64,000 nt of DNA from UBA11222 sp049323435. Lineage in GTDB: Bacteria; Pseudomonadota; Alphaproteobacteria; UBA11222. Shown in pieces: positions 6,634-15,444 of this stretch. The translations under genes were made by a program, and so were the position numbers. The notes under the pieces are model-generated. The model saw only the letters and a program-made list of their open reading frames with translations, was not told the DNA's origin and ran no database searches. Positions within the stretch are counted from its first letter, which is position 1; each line of letters begins with the position of its first letter. The stretch lies in assembly GCA_049323435.1 (NCBI GenBank), contig JBMOMX010000038.1, positions 1-64,000 on the forward strand. Direction: 5' to 3'.

Positions 6634-8130
6634 ATGCAGGCGCGTTCATTCAGGCGGATATTCTTTGCAGCACTGGTTCTGGCTGCGGCAGCAAATTTTC
6701 TGATCCCCAACGCCGTACTGGCGCGCGGCGCGCCCGATAGTTTTGCCGATCTGGCAGCGCGCCTGTCACCGGCGGTGGTCAATGTCGCCACCTCGCAAAC
6801 GGTTCAGTCTCCGGAACTGAATGAAATGCCGCAATTCCCGCCCGGCTCGCCTTTTGAAGATCTGTTCAAGGATTTTTTCGATCAGCAGGGCGAAAAGGGC
6901 CAGGCCCGCAAGGTATCCTCGCTTGGCTCCGGCTTCATCATTGATCCGGGCGGTATTGTCGTTACCAACAATCATGTGATCGGCAAGGCCGACGAAATCA
7001 CGGTCAATTTAAGCGATGGCACACAATTGCCGGCGAAAGTTATCGGCCGGGACCTGAAAACCGATCTGGCCGTGCTGAAAGTTGAGCCCAGCAAACCCCT
7101 GCCCTTCGTGAAATTCGGCAACTCGTCACAAATGCGCGTGGGAGACTGGGTGCTGGCGATCGGCAACCCGTTCGGCCTTGGCGGCTCCGTCTCGGCCGGG
7201 ATTATTTCAGCGCAGAACCGCAATATCAATTCCGGACCCTATGATTCCTTCCTGCAAACAGATGCGGCGATCAACCGGGGAAATTCCGGCGGCCCGCTTT
7301 TTGATATGGATGGGGCGGTCATCGGCGTCAATACGGCGATTATTTCCCCTTCGGGCGGCTCTATCGGCATCGGCTTTGCGATCCCTTCCGATATTGTGCG
7401 CAATGTGGTGTCGCAATTACAGGAATTCGGCGAAACCCGGCGCGGCTGGCTTGGCGTGCGCATTCAATCGGTGACAGACGAGCTGGCCGAAAGTTTTGGC
7501 CTGCTGAAAGCGCGCGGCGCGCTGATTGCGGAAGTCACCCCTGGCGGCCCCGCGGCCAAGGCCGGCATTAAAGCAGGCGATGTCATCATCCGCTTCAACG
7601 GCCAGGAAGTGCCCGAAATGAGCGATCTTCCGCGCATCGTGGCGGAGACTGCCGTGGGCAAGGAATCCGATGTTGTTGTCTGGCGCGATGGCAAGGAAAA
7701 GAATTTCCGGGTTGTTCTGGGCCGGCTTGAAGAATTTGAGAAAACCGCTTCCGATGATGAAACCAGGGGCGAGCAGTCCGGCGAGGTGCCCGGCGGCACC
7801 GAAGTCGATGATCTCGGTCTGCTGCTGGCGCCGCTAAGCGCGTCGCTGCGCGAACAGTTTGAAGTTGGCGCGGATGTTAACGGCGTCGCCGTGGTGGCGG
7901 TCGATGATAATGGGCCGTCGCGGGAAAAAGGCGTTCGTCCGGGCGATGTGATTGTTGAAGTGGCGCAGCAGGAAGTCCGCTCTCCACAGGAAGTAAAGGA
8001 CAAGACCGCCGCCGCCAAAAAAGCGGGCAAGAAGTCGGTTCTGCTGTTGCTCTATCGCGGCGGGGATCTGCGCTTTGTCGCGGTCAAATTGGGCCAGGAA
8101 ACCCCGCCTGCCGGAAAAAAGGGCGAGTAA
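6634..8130 (+). CDS. degP: Do/DegP-family periplasmic serine protease
   Basis: A 498-residue HtrA-type protease and chaperone acting on misfolded periplasmic proteins. A signal peptide covers residues 1-30 (cleavage after AVLA). The trypsin-like domain has the triad His114 (TNNHV), Asp144 (KTDLAVL) and Ser218 (GNSGGPL). Two PDZ domains follow at about residues 265-360 and 395-490. The start at 6634 is chosen because AAGGAAGG (6621-6628) precedes it and it gives a clean signal peptide; a TTG at 6598 is less likely. It follows hflKC but is separated from them by a repeat element. It is convergent with the next gene, three bases apart. Confidence 0.95.
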   Translation: MQARSFRRIFFAALVLAAAANFLIPNAVLARGAPDSFADLAARLSPAVVNVATSQTVQSPELNEMPQFPPGSPFEDLFKDFFDQQGEKGQARKVSSLGSGFIIDPGGIVVTNNHVIGKADEITVNLSDGTQLPAKVIGRDLKTDLAVLKVEPSKPLPFVKFGNSSQMRVGDWVLAIGNPFGLGGSVSAGIISAQNRNINSGPYDSFLQTDAAINRGNSGGPLFDMDGAVIGVNTAIISPSGGSIGIGFAIPSDIVRNVVSQLQEFGETRRGWLGVRIQSVTDELAESFGLLKARGALIAEVTPGGPAAKAGIKAGDVIIRFNGQEVPEMSDLPRIVAETAVGKESDVVVWRDGKEKNFRVVLGRLEEFEKTASDDETRGEQSGEVPGGTEVDDLGLLLAPLSASLREQFEVGADVNGVAVVAVDDNGPSREKGVRPGDVIVEVAQQEVRSPQEVKDKTAAAKKAGKKSVLLLLYRGGDLRFVAVKLGQETPPAGKKGE

Positions 8131-8133
8131 ACC

Positions 8134-9123
8134 TCACATCACTATGACAACGCGCCCGACCACCTTGCGGTCCTGGATCATGGCCAGGGCCTCATGGGCG
8201 CGTTCCAGCGGCACTTCGGCGCAGACATAGGGATTGATCTTGCCGGTCTCGGCCCACGCATCGACCATGGCGATATTCTCGCGGCCCTTTTGCGGATCCT
8301 TGCGGCCATATTCCCCCGCGCGCACACCGACGATGGAAAAGCCCTTGATAAGCGGCATATTCACCGGCGCCGAAGGTATGCGCCCCGATGTGAAGCCAAT
8401 GATCAGCAGCCGGCCGCCCCAGTTGATGCAGCGCACCGATTCATCAAACACATCGCCGCCAACCGGATCATAAATCACATCGGCGCCATTGCCGCCTGTC
8501 AATTCCTTGACCTTTTCACGAAAGCCCCGTTTGAAATCGGCGCCATAATTGATCACGTGATCCGCGCCATATTTTGTGACGATCTTCAGCTTTTCATCCG
8601 AGCTGCCGGTGCCGATAACCGTCGCCCCCAGCATCTTGCCTACCTCGACGGCAGCCAGCCCGACACCGCCTGCCGCGCCATGCACCAGCAAGGTTTCACC
8701 GGGCTGTAATTCCCCGCGCCGGATCAGCGAGACTTGCGCCGTCAGATAGGCGGAACGGAACGAACAGGCCTGGCCATAGCTGAGCGGCGTAGGCTTGCGG
8801 CGCAAACTGCTTTCACCGACATTCACTTCCTCGGCGAAACCGCCACCGGTCAGCATGCCCGCCACCACCGCATCGCCAATTTTCCATTGTGTGACGCCCT
8901 CACCCAGCGCAACGATGTCACCGGCGAATTCCGATCCGGGAATATAGGGCAGCGGCGGCTGATACTGATATTTTTTCTGGATCATCAGAATGTCGGGAAA
9001 TTGCGTAGACGCCGCGCGAATGCGCACCCGCACCTGCTTCTCGCCCGGCGGCGGCAGTTCCACCTCTTCCAGCCGCATCACCGACATATCAAGGCTGTTT
9101 TCCCGCACCATCATGGCTCGCAT
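8134..9123 (-). CDS. Quinone-oxidoreductase-like MDR family dehydrogenase
   Basis: A 329-residue medium-chain dehydrogenase/reductase of the NADPH:quinone oxidoreductase branch. The N-terminal GroES-like domain contains PGSEFAGDIVALGEGV (about residues 61-76). The Rossmann domain carries GAAGGVGLAA (about 150-159), the usual NADPH-binding loop. No structural or catalytic zinc cysteines are present, which separates it from zinc alcohol dehydrogenases. The ATG at 9123 follows AAAGCAGAT and lacks a strong ribosome-binding site; a second ATG three codons in is possible. Substrate unknown; enoyl-thioester and quinone reduction are both found in the family. Confidence 0.88.
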   Translation of the reverse strand: MRAMMVRENSLDMSVMRLEEVELPPPGEKQVRVRIRAASTQFPDILMIQKKYQYQPPLPYIPGSEFAGDIVALGEGVTQWKIGDAVVAGMLTGGGFAEEVNVGESSLRRKPTPLSYGQACSFRSAYLTAQVSLIRRGELQPGETLLVHGAAGGVGLAAVEVGKMLGATVIGTGSSDEKLKIVTKYGADHVINYGADFKRGFREKVKELTGGNGADVIYDPVGGDVFDESVRCINWGGRLLIIGFTSGRIPSAPVNMPLIKGFSIVGVRAGEYGRKDPQKGRENIAMVDAWAETGKINPYVCAEVPLERAHEALAMIQDRKVVGRVVIVM

Positions 9124-9261
9124 CTGCTTTCTCCCCGCCGGATATTATTTCTTTATCCTTACCACAAGCGAAAGTGGCATGGAATTGTCTTGTGCAAGCG
9201 AAGCAGACTGTGCTGCAATCCTGGGCACAGGGAAAAATTAACAAATAAGCAGGAGCCGGTC

Positions 9262-9927
9262 ATGATGGGTTACACTGCACTCTCAATCATCCTGTCTGTT
9301 ATGTGCCTCTCGGGCGCGGCTTATGCGCAATCTGCCTATCTCATTCCTGGTCTTAGCCGCGACGCCGCATGGATAAACGTAGATTTGGACGAAACTATTA
9401 CCGCCACCCAGGCCGGGCTGCATATTCTGGCGCAAAATGCCGGCGACAGTTCGCCCAGCACCCTTGCCGTTGGCTGGCATCGTGATGGAATTGGGGCGGC
9501 GGGGGCGCAGGCCAGCGCGCCCGCGATCAAGGCGGAAACCGGATATGATCCGGTGCTGAACCGTTCCGAGCAGATCATCATCCTTTTCGACCAGCCTGTC
9601 ATGCGCACGGATATTGATGTGACCTATTTTTACCGTGGAGAGGGAAAGCATGGTGACGCCATCTATCATGAGCGTGGCGGCTGGCGGGCCTATCGCGGCG
9701 AAACAGAAACAGGACAGGGACTGTTTTTACCGGAATCCGAGGGCGGCGCGCATCTGATCATGATCAGGACACGCGAACCCTTTGACCGGCTGGAATTATT
9801 CGCAACCCCCTATGTCAGGGAGGATGGCACGGAAATCGCGCCTGGGCTGATTACCACGGATTCCAGTGATTTTCTGATCAAACGCATTGCCTACCGGCCC
9901 GTACACGAAATCAGGGCCGGGCATTGA
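9262..9927 (+). CDS. Secreted protein of unknown function
   Basis: A 221-residue protein with a clear signal peptide (hydrophobic core ALSIILSVMCLSGAAYA, cleavage after about residue 22). The mature part is beta-rich with many aromatic residues and two segments typical of beta-sandwich repeats (IIILFDQPVMRTDIDVTYFY and LIMIRTREPFDRLELFATPY). No cysteine in the mature protein, so no disulfides. I do not recognise a family. ATG at 9262 follows AGGAG at 9251-9255, which is why the much longer upstream open frame is rejected. It lies 84 bases before lolA in the same direction and may be co-transcribed. Confidence 0.75.
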   Translation: MMGYTALSIILSVMCLSGAAYAQSAYLIPGLSRDAAWINVDLDETITATQAGLHILAQNAGDSSPSTLAVGWHRDGIGAAGAQASAPAIKAETGYDPVLNRSEQIIILFDQPVMRTDIDVTYFYRGEGKHGDAIYHERGGWRAYRGETETGQGLFLPESEGGAHLIMIRTREPFDRLELFATPYVREDGTEIAPGLITTDSSDFLIKRIAYRPVHEIRAGH

Positions 9928-10011
9928 AGCGCCGCCTGCGGATAGGCATATAAAGGGGGGCCGGTCGAACTAATGGGTTCAATCCCGGCGCTTTTTGCGT
10001 TAGACAGTGGA

Positions 10012-10677
10012 ATGCATTTCCCCCGCCGCCGCCTTTTGTCTGTCCTTCTGCTGAGCCTGCTGGCGCATGCGCAGCTATTAACCCCTGCATGGGCGCAGAG
10101 CGACCCGCTGGCAGGGCTGAATGCGCAACAGCGCGGCGACCTGGAACGGGTAAACACCTATCTCAATCAGCTGGACCGGTTGCAGGCGGGCTTTATGCAG
10201 ATTGCGCCGGATGGCGCGGTCAGCCGGGGCGAGTTTTATCTGGACCGTCCCGGACGGATGCGTTTTGAATATGCACCGCCTGAGGAAATGCTGGTCATTG
10301 CCGATGGCACTTCTGTTGCGGTGCGCGAAGGCACAGATGCGGCGATTGACCGTTATCCGATCGGTTCCACACCGCTCAGCCCGATATTAGCGGACAAGGT
10401 AACGCTGGGATCGGAACGCGAAGTGGTTGCCATAAAACGCGATACCGGATTGTTGCGTGTGAAGCTGCGCGATGCCAAAGCGCCCGAAAAAGGCGAGATC
10501 ACCCTGACATTTCTGGATCGCGGCGATACCAATATCGAGTTGCGGCAATGGGTGGTGATCGACGCGCAGGGCCTGACCACACAGATCGGCCTGAGCGATA
10601 TCCGCGCCACCGGGCCGCTTGATCCCAAACTTTTCATCTTGCTTGATCCCGCCCCCGGATTGCAGAATAAACGCTGA
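10012..10677 (+). CDS. lolA: Outer-membrane lipoprotein carrier LolA
   Basis: A 221-residue periplasmic chaperone that shuttles lipoproteins from LolCDE to the outer membrane. The signal peptide begins FPRRRLLSVLLLSLL and ends at PAWAQ. The family core is visible: LNQLDRLQAGFMQ, then SRGEFYLDRPGRMRFEY, where the Arg of the PGRMRFEY motif lines the lipid-binding cavity, and a beta-barrel C-terminus with WVVIDAQG. An upstream in-frame ATG at 9973 would add 13 residues before the signal peptide; 10012 is preferred because it gives a standard n-region, although 9973 has a G-rich stretch (9955-9961) before it. Confidence 0.9.
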   Translation: MHFPRRRLLSVLLLSLLAHAQLLTPAWAQSDPLAGLNAQQRGDLERVNTYLNQLDRLQAGFMQIAPDGAVSRGEFYLDRPGRMRFEYAPPEEMLVIADGTSVAVREGTDAAIDRYPIGSTPLSPILADKVTLGSEREVVAIKRDTGLLRVKLRDAKAPEKGEITLTFLDRGDTNIELRQWVVIDAQGLTTQIGLSDIRATGPLDPKLFILLDPAPGLQNKR

Positions 10678-10700
10678 TTTGCAAAGAAACGTCAGGCCAT

Positions 10701-11480
10701 ATGTCACGATCTAAAAAACGCCCTTTGATTGTAGGGCTTGCGTGCGATTACCGGATAATCGGCGATCTTCCCTTTCATGCGGTTGGCGAAAAATATATCA
10801 ACGCCGTGCGTGACGTTGCGGGAGCGGTGCCGCTGCTGATCCCGGTGACGCGCGAACCGCTGGATGTTGCGCACATATTGGCGGCGGTGGATGGCATTTT
10901 TCTGCCTGGTTCGCCCTCCAATGTCGCGCCGGAAATTTATGGCGGCCCGCCGCCGCGAGCAGAAAACCATGCCGATCCGCAACGTGATGCGCTGACACTG
11001 CCGCTGATCCGGGCGGCGGTGAAAAAAGGCGTTCCCCTGCTGGCGGTGTGCCGGGGCATGCAGGAGATGAATGTCGCCTTTGGCGGTTCGCTGCATCAAT
11101 TTGTGCATGAGCTGCCGGGACGGCATAATCATCTGAACGGGCATATGGAAAATCCGGCGGCGACGCCCGAGCGGCGCTATGAACCGGCGCATGACATTAC
11201 GGTGCTGGCGAAAACCCGTCTTGCGCGCATCATCGGGGCGGCGCAGTTCAAGGTCAATTCAGTGCATAATCAGGGCATAGACCGGCTGGCGCCCGGGCTG
11301 CGGGTGGAAGCCGTCGCCCCGGATGGCACGATCGAGGCCGTGTCGATTGACGGTGCGCCGGGCTTTGCACTTGGTGTACAGTGGCACCCGGAATGGCGGG
11401 CCAATGAAAACCCCGCTTATGCGGCCATTTTCCAGGCCTTCAGCAAGGCCGTGCGGGCATGGGCCAAACAAAAAAAATAA
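10701..11480 (+). CDS. Class-I glutamine amidotransferase, gamma-Glu-GABA hydrolase type
   Basis: A 259-residue peptidase C26 family protein resembling PuuD, which hydrolyses gamma-glutamyl-GABA in putrescine breakdown. The nucleophile is Cys117 in LLAVCRGMQE; the His/Glu pair is in VQWHPEW near residue 233. The oxyanion region FLPGSPSNVAPEIYGG is also typical. No other putrescine-pathway gene lies nearby, so the substrate is uncertain; related enzymes act on other gamma-glutamyl amides. It starts 23 bases after lolA and is followed by the LLM gene after 19 bases, suggesting an operon. Confidence 0.88.
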   Translation: MSRSKKRPLIVGLACDYRIIGDLPFHAVGEKYINAVRDVAGAVPLLIPVTREPLDVAHILAAVDGIFLPGSPSNVAPEIYGGPPPRAENHADPQRDALTLPLIRAAVKKGVPLLAVCRGMQEMNVAFGGSLHQFVHELPGRHNHLNGHMENPAATPERRYEPAHDITVLAKTRLARIIGAAQFKVNSVHNQGIDRLAPGLRVEAVAPDGTIEAVSIDGAPGFALGVQWHPEWRANENPAYAAIFQAFSKAVRAWAKQKK

Positions 11481-11499
11481 CAGCGAAGGAGTGAGAGAA

Positions 11500-12417
11500 A
11501 TGAAAATAGGCATTAACACGGCCGGCATCGGACCGGAAGGCACCATTGACGGCATGATCGCACAGGCCAAAAAGATCGAGCAGATGGGCTTTGACACCTT
11601 ATGGATCGCCAGCATGTTCGGTCTGGACGCCATGATGTCGATGGCGCTGATCGGGCGTGAAACCAGCCGCATCAAGCTTGGCACTGCGGTCGTGCCCAGC
11701 TATCCGCGCCATCCATTGACCATGGCGCAGGAAGCGGCAACCGTGCAAGCCGCGTCAAATGGCCGCTTCACGCTGGGCATAGGTCTGTCGCACCAGCCGA
11801 TCATCGAAGGCGCGCTGGGCATGTCCTATGACAGGCCCGCCCGGCATATGCGCGAATATCTGCAAGTTCTGATGCCCGCCTTGCGCAATGAAAAAGTTCA
11901 GTTTTCGGGTGAATTATACAAGACCAACGCCATGATCACCGTTTCAGAATCGAAAGGCTGCGAGGTCGTGGTGGCGGCACTTGGCGATGTGATGCTCAAG
12001 CTGGCGGGAACCTATGCGGATGGGACGATCACCTGGATGACCGGTCCCAAAACGCTGGAAAGCCACATCATCCCGAAAATCAGCAAGGCCGCGAAAGAGG
12101 CCGGAAAGCCCGCGCCGCGCATTGTTGCGGGCATGCCTTTCGCGCTGGTGGCCGACAAGGAAGCCGTGCGCGAGCGTCTGGATCGCGGTTTGAAAATGTA
12201 TGGCACCCTCAAATCCTATCGCGCCATGCTCGATAAGGAAGGCGCACAGGGGCCGGCAGATTTCGCCTGTGTCGGCAGCGAAAAGGAAATCTCCGCCGCT
12301 ATCGGGCGTCTGCGCGATATCGGCGTCACCGATTTGAATTGCACCCTTCTGGGCGTCGGCGACCGCGATCTGACCTTGCAGTTCCTGCAATCCGAATTAA
12401 AGGCCAAGGCAGCCTGA
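11500..12417 (+). CDS. LLM-class oxidoreductase, F420-dependent type (TIGR03564-like)
   Basis: A 305-residue luciferase-like TIM-barrel flavin or deazaflavin enzyme. Visible family features are the N-terminal strand with GINTAGIGPEG, the segment GRFTLGIGLSHQPIIEG, and a C-terminal part with DFACVGSEKEI. It looks most like the subfamily predicted from phylogenetic profiles to use F420, but the cofactor is not proven by sequence. The ATG at 11500 follows GAAGGAGTGAGAG; the longer upstream frame overlaps the preceding gene and is rejected. A strong hairpin follows the stop codon. Confidence 0.88.
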   Translation: MKIGINTAGIGPEGTIDGMIAQAKKIEQMGFDTLWIASMFGLDAMMSMALIGRETSRIKLGTAVVPSYPRHPLTMAQEAATVQAASNGRFTLGIGLSHQPIIEGALGMSYDRPARHMREYLQVLMPALRNEKVQFSGELYKTNAMITVSESKGCEVVVAALGDVMLKLAGTYADGTITWMTGPKTLESHIIPKISKAAKEAGKPAPRIVAGMPFALVADKEAVRERLDRGLKMYGTLKSYRAMLDKEGAQGPADFACVGSEKEISAAIGRLRDIGVTDLNCTLLGVGDRDLTLQFLQSELKAKAA

Positions 12418-12425
12418 TACCCCTG

Positions 12426-12459
12426 CCCGCCGCAAAAAGCCGTGGCCTTTTGCGGCGGG
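12426..12459 (+). terminator. Strong hairpin after the LLM gene
   Basis: CCCGCCGCAAAA (12426-12437) and TTTTGCGGCGGG (12448-12459) are perfectly complementary 12-base arms around a ten-base loop, nine bases after the stop codon at 12417. The A/T inner part gives a short U tract on the plus strand inside the stem, and the following bases are A/T-rich. It probably ends the lolA-LLM transcript. Confidence 0.6.
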
Positions 12460-12511
12460 ATATTTGACAATTTTGTGATCATGTTGATACGCTCGCTTTC
12501 CCGTTTTCTCA

Positions 12512-12554
12512 CCCCTCATCAGCCTTCGCTCTGCGAGCTACGGCTGGTGAGGGG
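12512..12554. repeat. GC-rich imperfect palindrome between convergent genes
   Basis: CCCCTCATCAGCC (12512-12524) and GGCTGGTGAGGGG (12542-12554) are complementary with one T-G wobble around a 17-base loop. It lies between the convergent LLM and patatin genes. It resembles the C-rich hairpins elsewhere in the window in composition but not in sequence, so it is treated as a separate element. Confidence 0.5.
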
Positions 12555-12596
12555 GAGCGGGAGGGCAAAAGCGATTCAGTCAGTTCACAAACTGAT

Positions 12597-13553
12597 TTAG
12601 TTCAGCACCTGCAAGGCTTCTTGAATCATCGGCATCGCTTGGCGCATGGCCAGTTCACCCAGCTTGATCGATTCTTCTGCGCGGTGAAAATCCAGCAGCC
12701 CGATATGCGCCACCTGGGGATTGACGAGCACGTCCGGCGGATCGCCCGCAAGTCGCGAACGGGCCAAACGGTCCTGGACAATATTAAAGGCGCCAAACAT
12801 TACCGTGGTCAGCCCCGGGGTGCCTTTTGTTGAACCCAGCAATTTACGCAAAGCCAGTCTGCTGGATATGCCCGCACCCGAGACCAGGGATAGCGCATCC
12901 GCATTTTCGGCTTCCAGCTCTTCATCACTTTCCAGCCGGTCGCCCTTGCGCACAGTTCCCATGCCGAATATGTCAGCATTCAGATTAACGGCGATCACCA
13001 GACGCGCGCCGAAGGCGCGGCAGGTAGACACAGGAACCGGATTGACCAGCGCGCCGTCGATCAGCCAGCGCCCTTCAACCTTAACCGGGCTGAAAATTCC
13101 AGGCAGCGCATAAGAGGCCCGCATGGCTTCCACCATATAGCCCTGACGCAGCCAGATTTCATGCCCGGTCGCCAGTTCGGTAGTAACAGCGATAAACCGG
13201 CGGCTCAGATGCTGGATTTCCAGATCGCCCAGTTCGTTCTGCAATTCCGCCGCTAATTTATTCCCATGCAGCAATCCGCCGCCGCCAAGACCAATATCGA
13301 GAAACCGGAACAGCCGCCGCTGGGTCATACCCCGCGCCCATTTTTCCACCTCATCCAGCTTGCCGGCAACATAACCGCCGCCAACCACCGCGCCGATGGA
13401 CGTGCCACACACAATATCAGGTTGAATGCCTTCACGTTCCAGCGCACGCAGCACCCCGATATGTGCCCATCCCCTCGCCACACCGCTGCCGAGCGCCAGA
13501 CCAATGGTGGCCGGCCTGCGGGACCAGGTCGGACGGGGAATCAGATCAGCCAT
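12597..13553 (-). CDS. Patatin-like phospholipase, RssA type
   Basis: A 318-residue patatin-domain lipid acyl hydrolase, likely cytoplasmic. The oxyanion loop GSGVARGWAH is at residues 22-31, the nucleophile Ser52 in GTSIG (50-54), and the catalytic Asp in WLIDGALVNP near residue 178. The lid and C-terminal helices (LARSRLAGDPPDVLVNPQVAH) match bacterial RssA-like proteins. Its order patatin-hisI-folE on one strand, with 15 bases before hisI in the reading direction, is seen in other alphaproteobacteria. ATG at 13553. The lipid substrate is unknown. Confidence 0.9.
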   Translation of the reverse strand: MADLIPRPTWSRRPATIGLALGSGVARGWAHIGVLRALEREGIQPDIVCGTSIGAVVGGGYVAGKLDEVEKWARGMTQRRLFRFLDIGLGGGGLLHGNKLAAELQNELGDLEIQHLSRRFIAVTTELATGHEIWLRQGYMVEAMRASYALPGIFSPVKVEGRWLIDGALVNPVPVSTCRAFGARLVIAVNLNADIFGMGTVRKGDRLESDEELEAENADALSLVSGAGISSRLALRKLLGSTKGTPGLTTVMFGAFNIVQDRLARSRLAGDPPDVLVNPQVAHIGLLDFHRAEESIKLGELAMRQAMPMIQEALQVLN

Positions 13554-13568
13554 GGCGCACAGCAGGTC

Positions 13569-14060
13569 TCACAATTGCGTAGGATTTGGCGCATCGCCAT
13601 AAACGGCCTTCGGATCAAAGACTTTTTCGGTCTCTTCGAAATTCAGGGCCACAACCCCTTTGGCACCAATAGGAATGGAGCGGTAAAAGCAGGAGCGATA
13701 TCCCACATGGCAACTGGCGCCGCCTTGCACATTGACCCGCAGCCAGACTGCATCCTGATCATCATCAATGCGTATCTCGACAAGCTTCTGCACCAGCCCG
13801 CTGGTGGCGCCCTTGTGCCACAGGGCCTGACGGCTGCGGCTCCAATAGACGGCCTCGCCCAACGCAACGGTTTGCCGGAAAGCCTCGGCATTCATATAGC
13901 CATGCATCAGCACTTCGCCGCTGCTGGCATCCGTGGTGACGACAGGGATCAGGCCGCGTTCATCGAATTTCGGGGCCAGTTCGTGGCTTTCCTCAACCTG
14001 TTCGATGCTGCGGCGTGGCGAAAACTGAATTTCGTTACGATTTTCCATACGGTTTTCCAT
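13569..14060 (-). CDS. hisI: Phosphoribosyl-AMP cyclohydrolase HisI
   Basis: A 163-residue cytoplasmic enzyme of histidine synthesis that opens the purine ring of phosphoribosyl-AMP. Family motifs are WSRSRQALWHKGATSG (about residues 72-87), the metal-binding DDDQDAVW segment and CHVGYRSCFYR with the zinc cysteines. The start at 14060 (MENRMENRNEIQF) is chosen over a far upstream codon inside folE; a second ATG four codons later is possible. It lies 41 bases after folE, with which it probably forms an operon. No other his genes are in the window. Confidence 0.93.
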   Translation of the reverse strand: MENRMENRNEIQFSPRRSIEQVEESHELAPKFDERGLIPVVTTDASSGEVLMHGYMNAEAFRQTVALGEAVYWSRSRQALWHKGATSGLVQKLVEIRIDDDQDAVWLRVNVQGGASCHVGYRSCFYRSIPIGAKGVVALNFEETEKVFDPKAVYGDAPNPTQL

Positions 14061-14101
14061 GGTGCAATCTTGCCCGTTTATACTTAACCCAAGGTTACTT
14101 T

Positions 14102-14749
14102 TCAGCGTTTGCGCAACATGTTTAAAAAGCGCTCTTCCAGCCGGGGGTCCCGCTTGAAAGCGCCGGTCATGCGGCTGGTGATCATATCGACATCCTGCTT
14201 GTGCACACCTCTTGTGGTCATGCATTCGTGGCGCGCCTCTATCAGCACCGCAACGCCGATAGCCTGCAAGCCGTCATGGATGGCGCTGGCGATCTGCGCC
14301 GTAAGGGTTTCCTGGGTTTGCAGGCGCTTGGCAAATACTTCCACCACCCGCGCCAGCTTGCTGATACCTACGACCCTGCCTTCCGGGATATAGGCGATAT
14401 GCGCGACACCAATGATTGGCAGCATATGATGTTCGCAATGCGATTCCAGGCGGATGTCACGCAGCATGATCCAGTCGTCATAGCCTTCGACTTCTTCGAA
14501 AGTACGGGACAGAATTTCGTTCGGATCCTCGGCATAACCGGAGAAAAATTCAGAATAGGACCGGACAACCCGCGCCGGCGTATCCAGCAGCCCTTCGCGG
14601 TCCGGATCGTCGCCCGCCCACCGGATCAGGGTGCGTACGGCCGCCTCGGCTTCAGCCTGTGTGGGGCGGCGTTCAATTTCACGTAATTTGGCCCTGTCCT
14701 CAAAAACACTGACCTGGCCGGCCTCATTTGCGATGGCATCCATTGTCAA
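14102..14749 (-). CDS. folE: GTP cyclohydrolase I FolE
   Basis: A 215-residue enzyme that converts GTP to dihydroneopterin triphosphate, the first step of folate synthesis. Zinc ligands are visible in HCEHHMLP (about residues 105-112) and in the ECMTTRG motif near 176. The start is at 14749, or three bases pairs of codons later at 14743 (MDAIANEAG). A full-length type IA enzyme. It is the first gene of a folE-hisI-patatin unit; a TTAA-N7-TTAC box lies between folE and hisI near 14083-14097. It is divergent from sufE across 266 bases that contain a short GCCCAT-CAGC-ATGGGC hairpin (14819-14834). Confidence 0.95.
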   Translation of the reverse strand: MTMDAIANEAGQVSVFEDRAKLREIERRPTQAEAEAAVRTLIRWAGDDPDREGLLDTPARVVRSYSEFFSGYAEDPNEILSRTFEEVEGYDDWIMLRDIRLESHCEHHMLPIIGVAHIAYIPEGRVVGISKLARVVEVFAKRLQTQETLTAQIASAIHDGLQAIGVAVLIEARHECMTTRGVHKQDVDMITSRMTGAFKRDPRLEERFLNMLRKR

Positions 14750-15015
14750 CTTTTCACTCTCTGTTTAAGCACCCCGGCGCGCCGCAAGCTTGGATAACGG
14801 GGATTTGTCCATATTAAGCCCATCAGCATGGGCCGCGAAATTCTCTCAATTCTCTCTTCGCTGGCGCGGCAGCCATCGACTTTATAACGGAAGTACCTAC
14901 ATACCAGGCACCATCAGCGCAGTTTAGCCGGTTAAGACAATATGTGCAATCTTGGCTTAACAATGGTTTAGTGCCATCTGATTCTGTAGAACCTGTTCAC
15001 GGGCGCGACCTGGCC

Positions 15016-15444
15016 ATGCAAACGATTGCGGATACCCAAAGTGACCTGATTGGCGAATTCCAGTTTTTCGACGACTGGATGGACCGCTATCAATACCTCA
15101 TTGATCTGGGGCGTAAGTTACCGGAATTCAAGGATGAATGGCGCACCGAGGCCAACCGGGTGCAGGGCTGCCAAAGCCAGGTCTGGCTGCGCATGTCCGG
15201 CAATGCCGCGCGGCTGCATTTTGATGCGATCAGCGATTCCAGCATCGTTTCTGGTCTGATCGCGCTGTTGCTGCGGGTTTACAATGACCGTTCCGCTTCC
15301 GAAATTATAGCTACGCAGCCGGAATTCATCCGCGAAATCGGACTGGATTCCCATCTCAGCGCGACCCGCTCCAACGGGTTGCACGCCATGCTAAAGGCCA
15401 TTCAGAAGCATGCGGCGGCGGCGCAGGAGCAAAATCATGGTTAA
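15016..15444 (+). CDS. sufE: SufE family cysteine-desulfurase partner
   Basis: A 142-residue sulfur acceptor that takes persulfide sulfur from a SufS-type desulfurase for Fe-S assembly. The active Cys52 is in RVQGCQSQVWL, and the C-terminal FIREIGLDSHLSATRSNGL is typical of the family. The start at 15016 (ATG, MQTIADTQ) lacks a clear ribosome-binding site; a GTG at 14944 would add 24 residues that look unconserved. It is followed by a NifU-like scaffold gene that starts eight bases before this stop, giving an overlap. No sufBCDS is in the window. Confidence 0.9.
   Translation: MQTIADTQSDLIGEFQFFDDWMDRYQYLIDLGRKLPEFKDEWRTEANRVQGCQSQVWLRMSGNAARLHFDAISDSSIVSGLIALLLRVYNDRSASEIIATQPEFIREIGLDSHLSATRSNGLHAMLKAIQKHAAAAQEQNHG

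Noticed and set aside
9973..10011. ATG at 9973 as the LolA start
   Set aside because: It adds 13 residues before a standard signal peptide, although a G-rich stretch precedes it. The later ATG is preferred but not certain.
14750..15015. Possible small RNA or riboswitch between folE and sufE
   Set aside because: Only a short GCCCAT-CAGC-ATGGGC hairpin is visible. I could not match a known aptamer; it is left as ordinary divergent promoter space.
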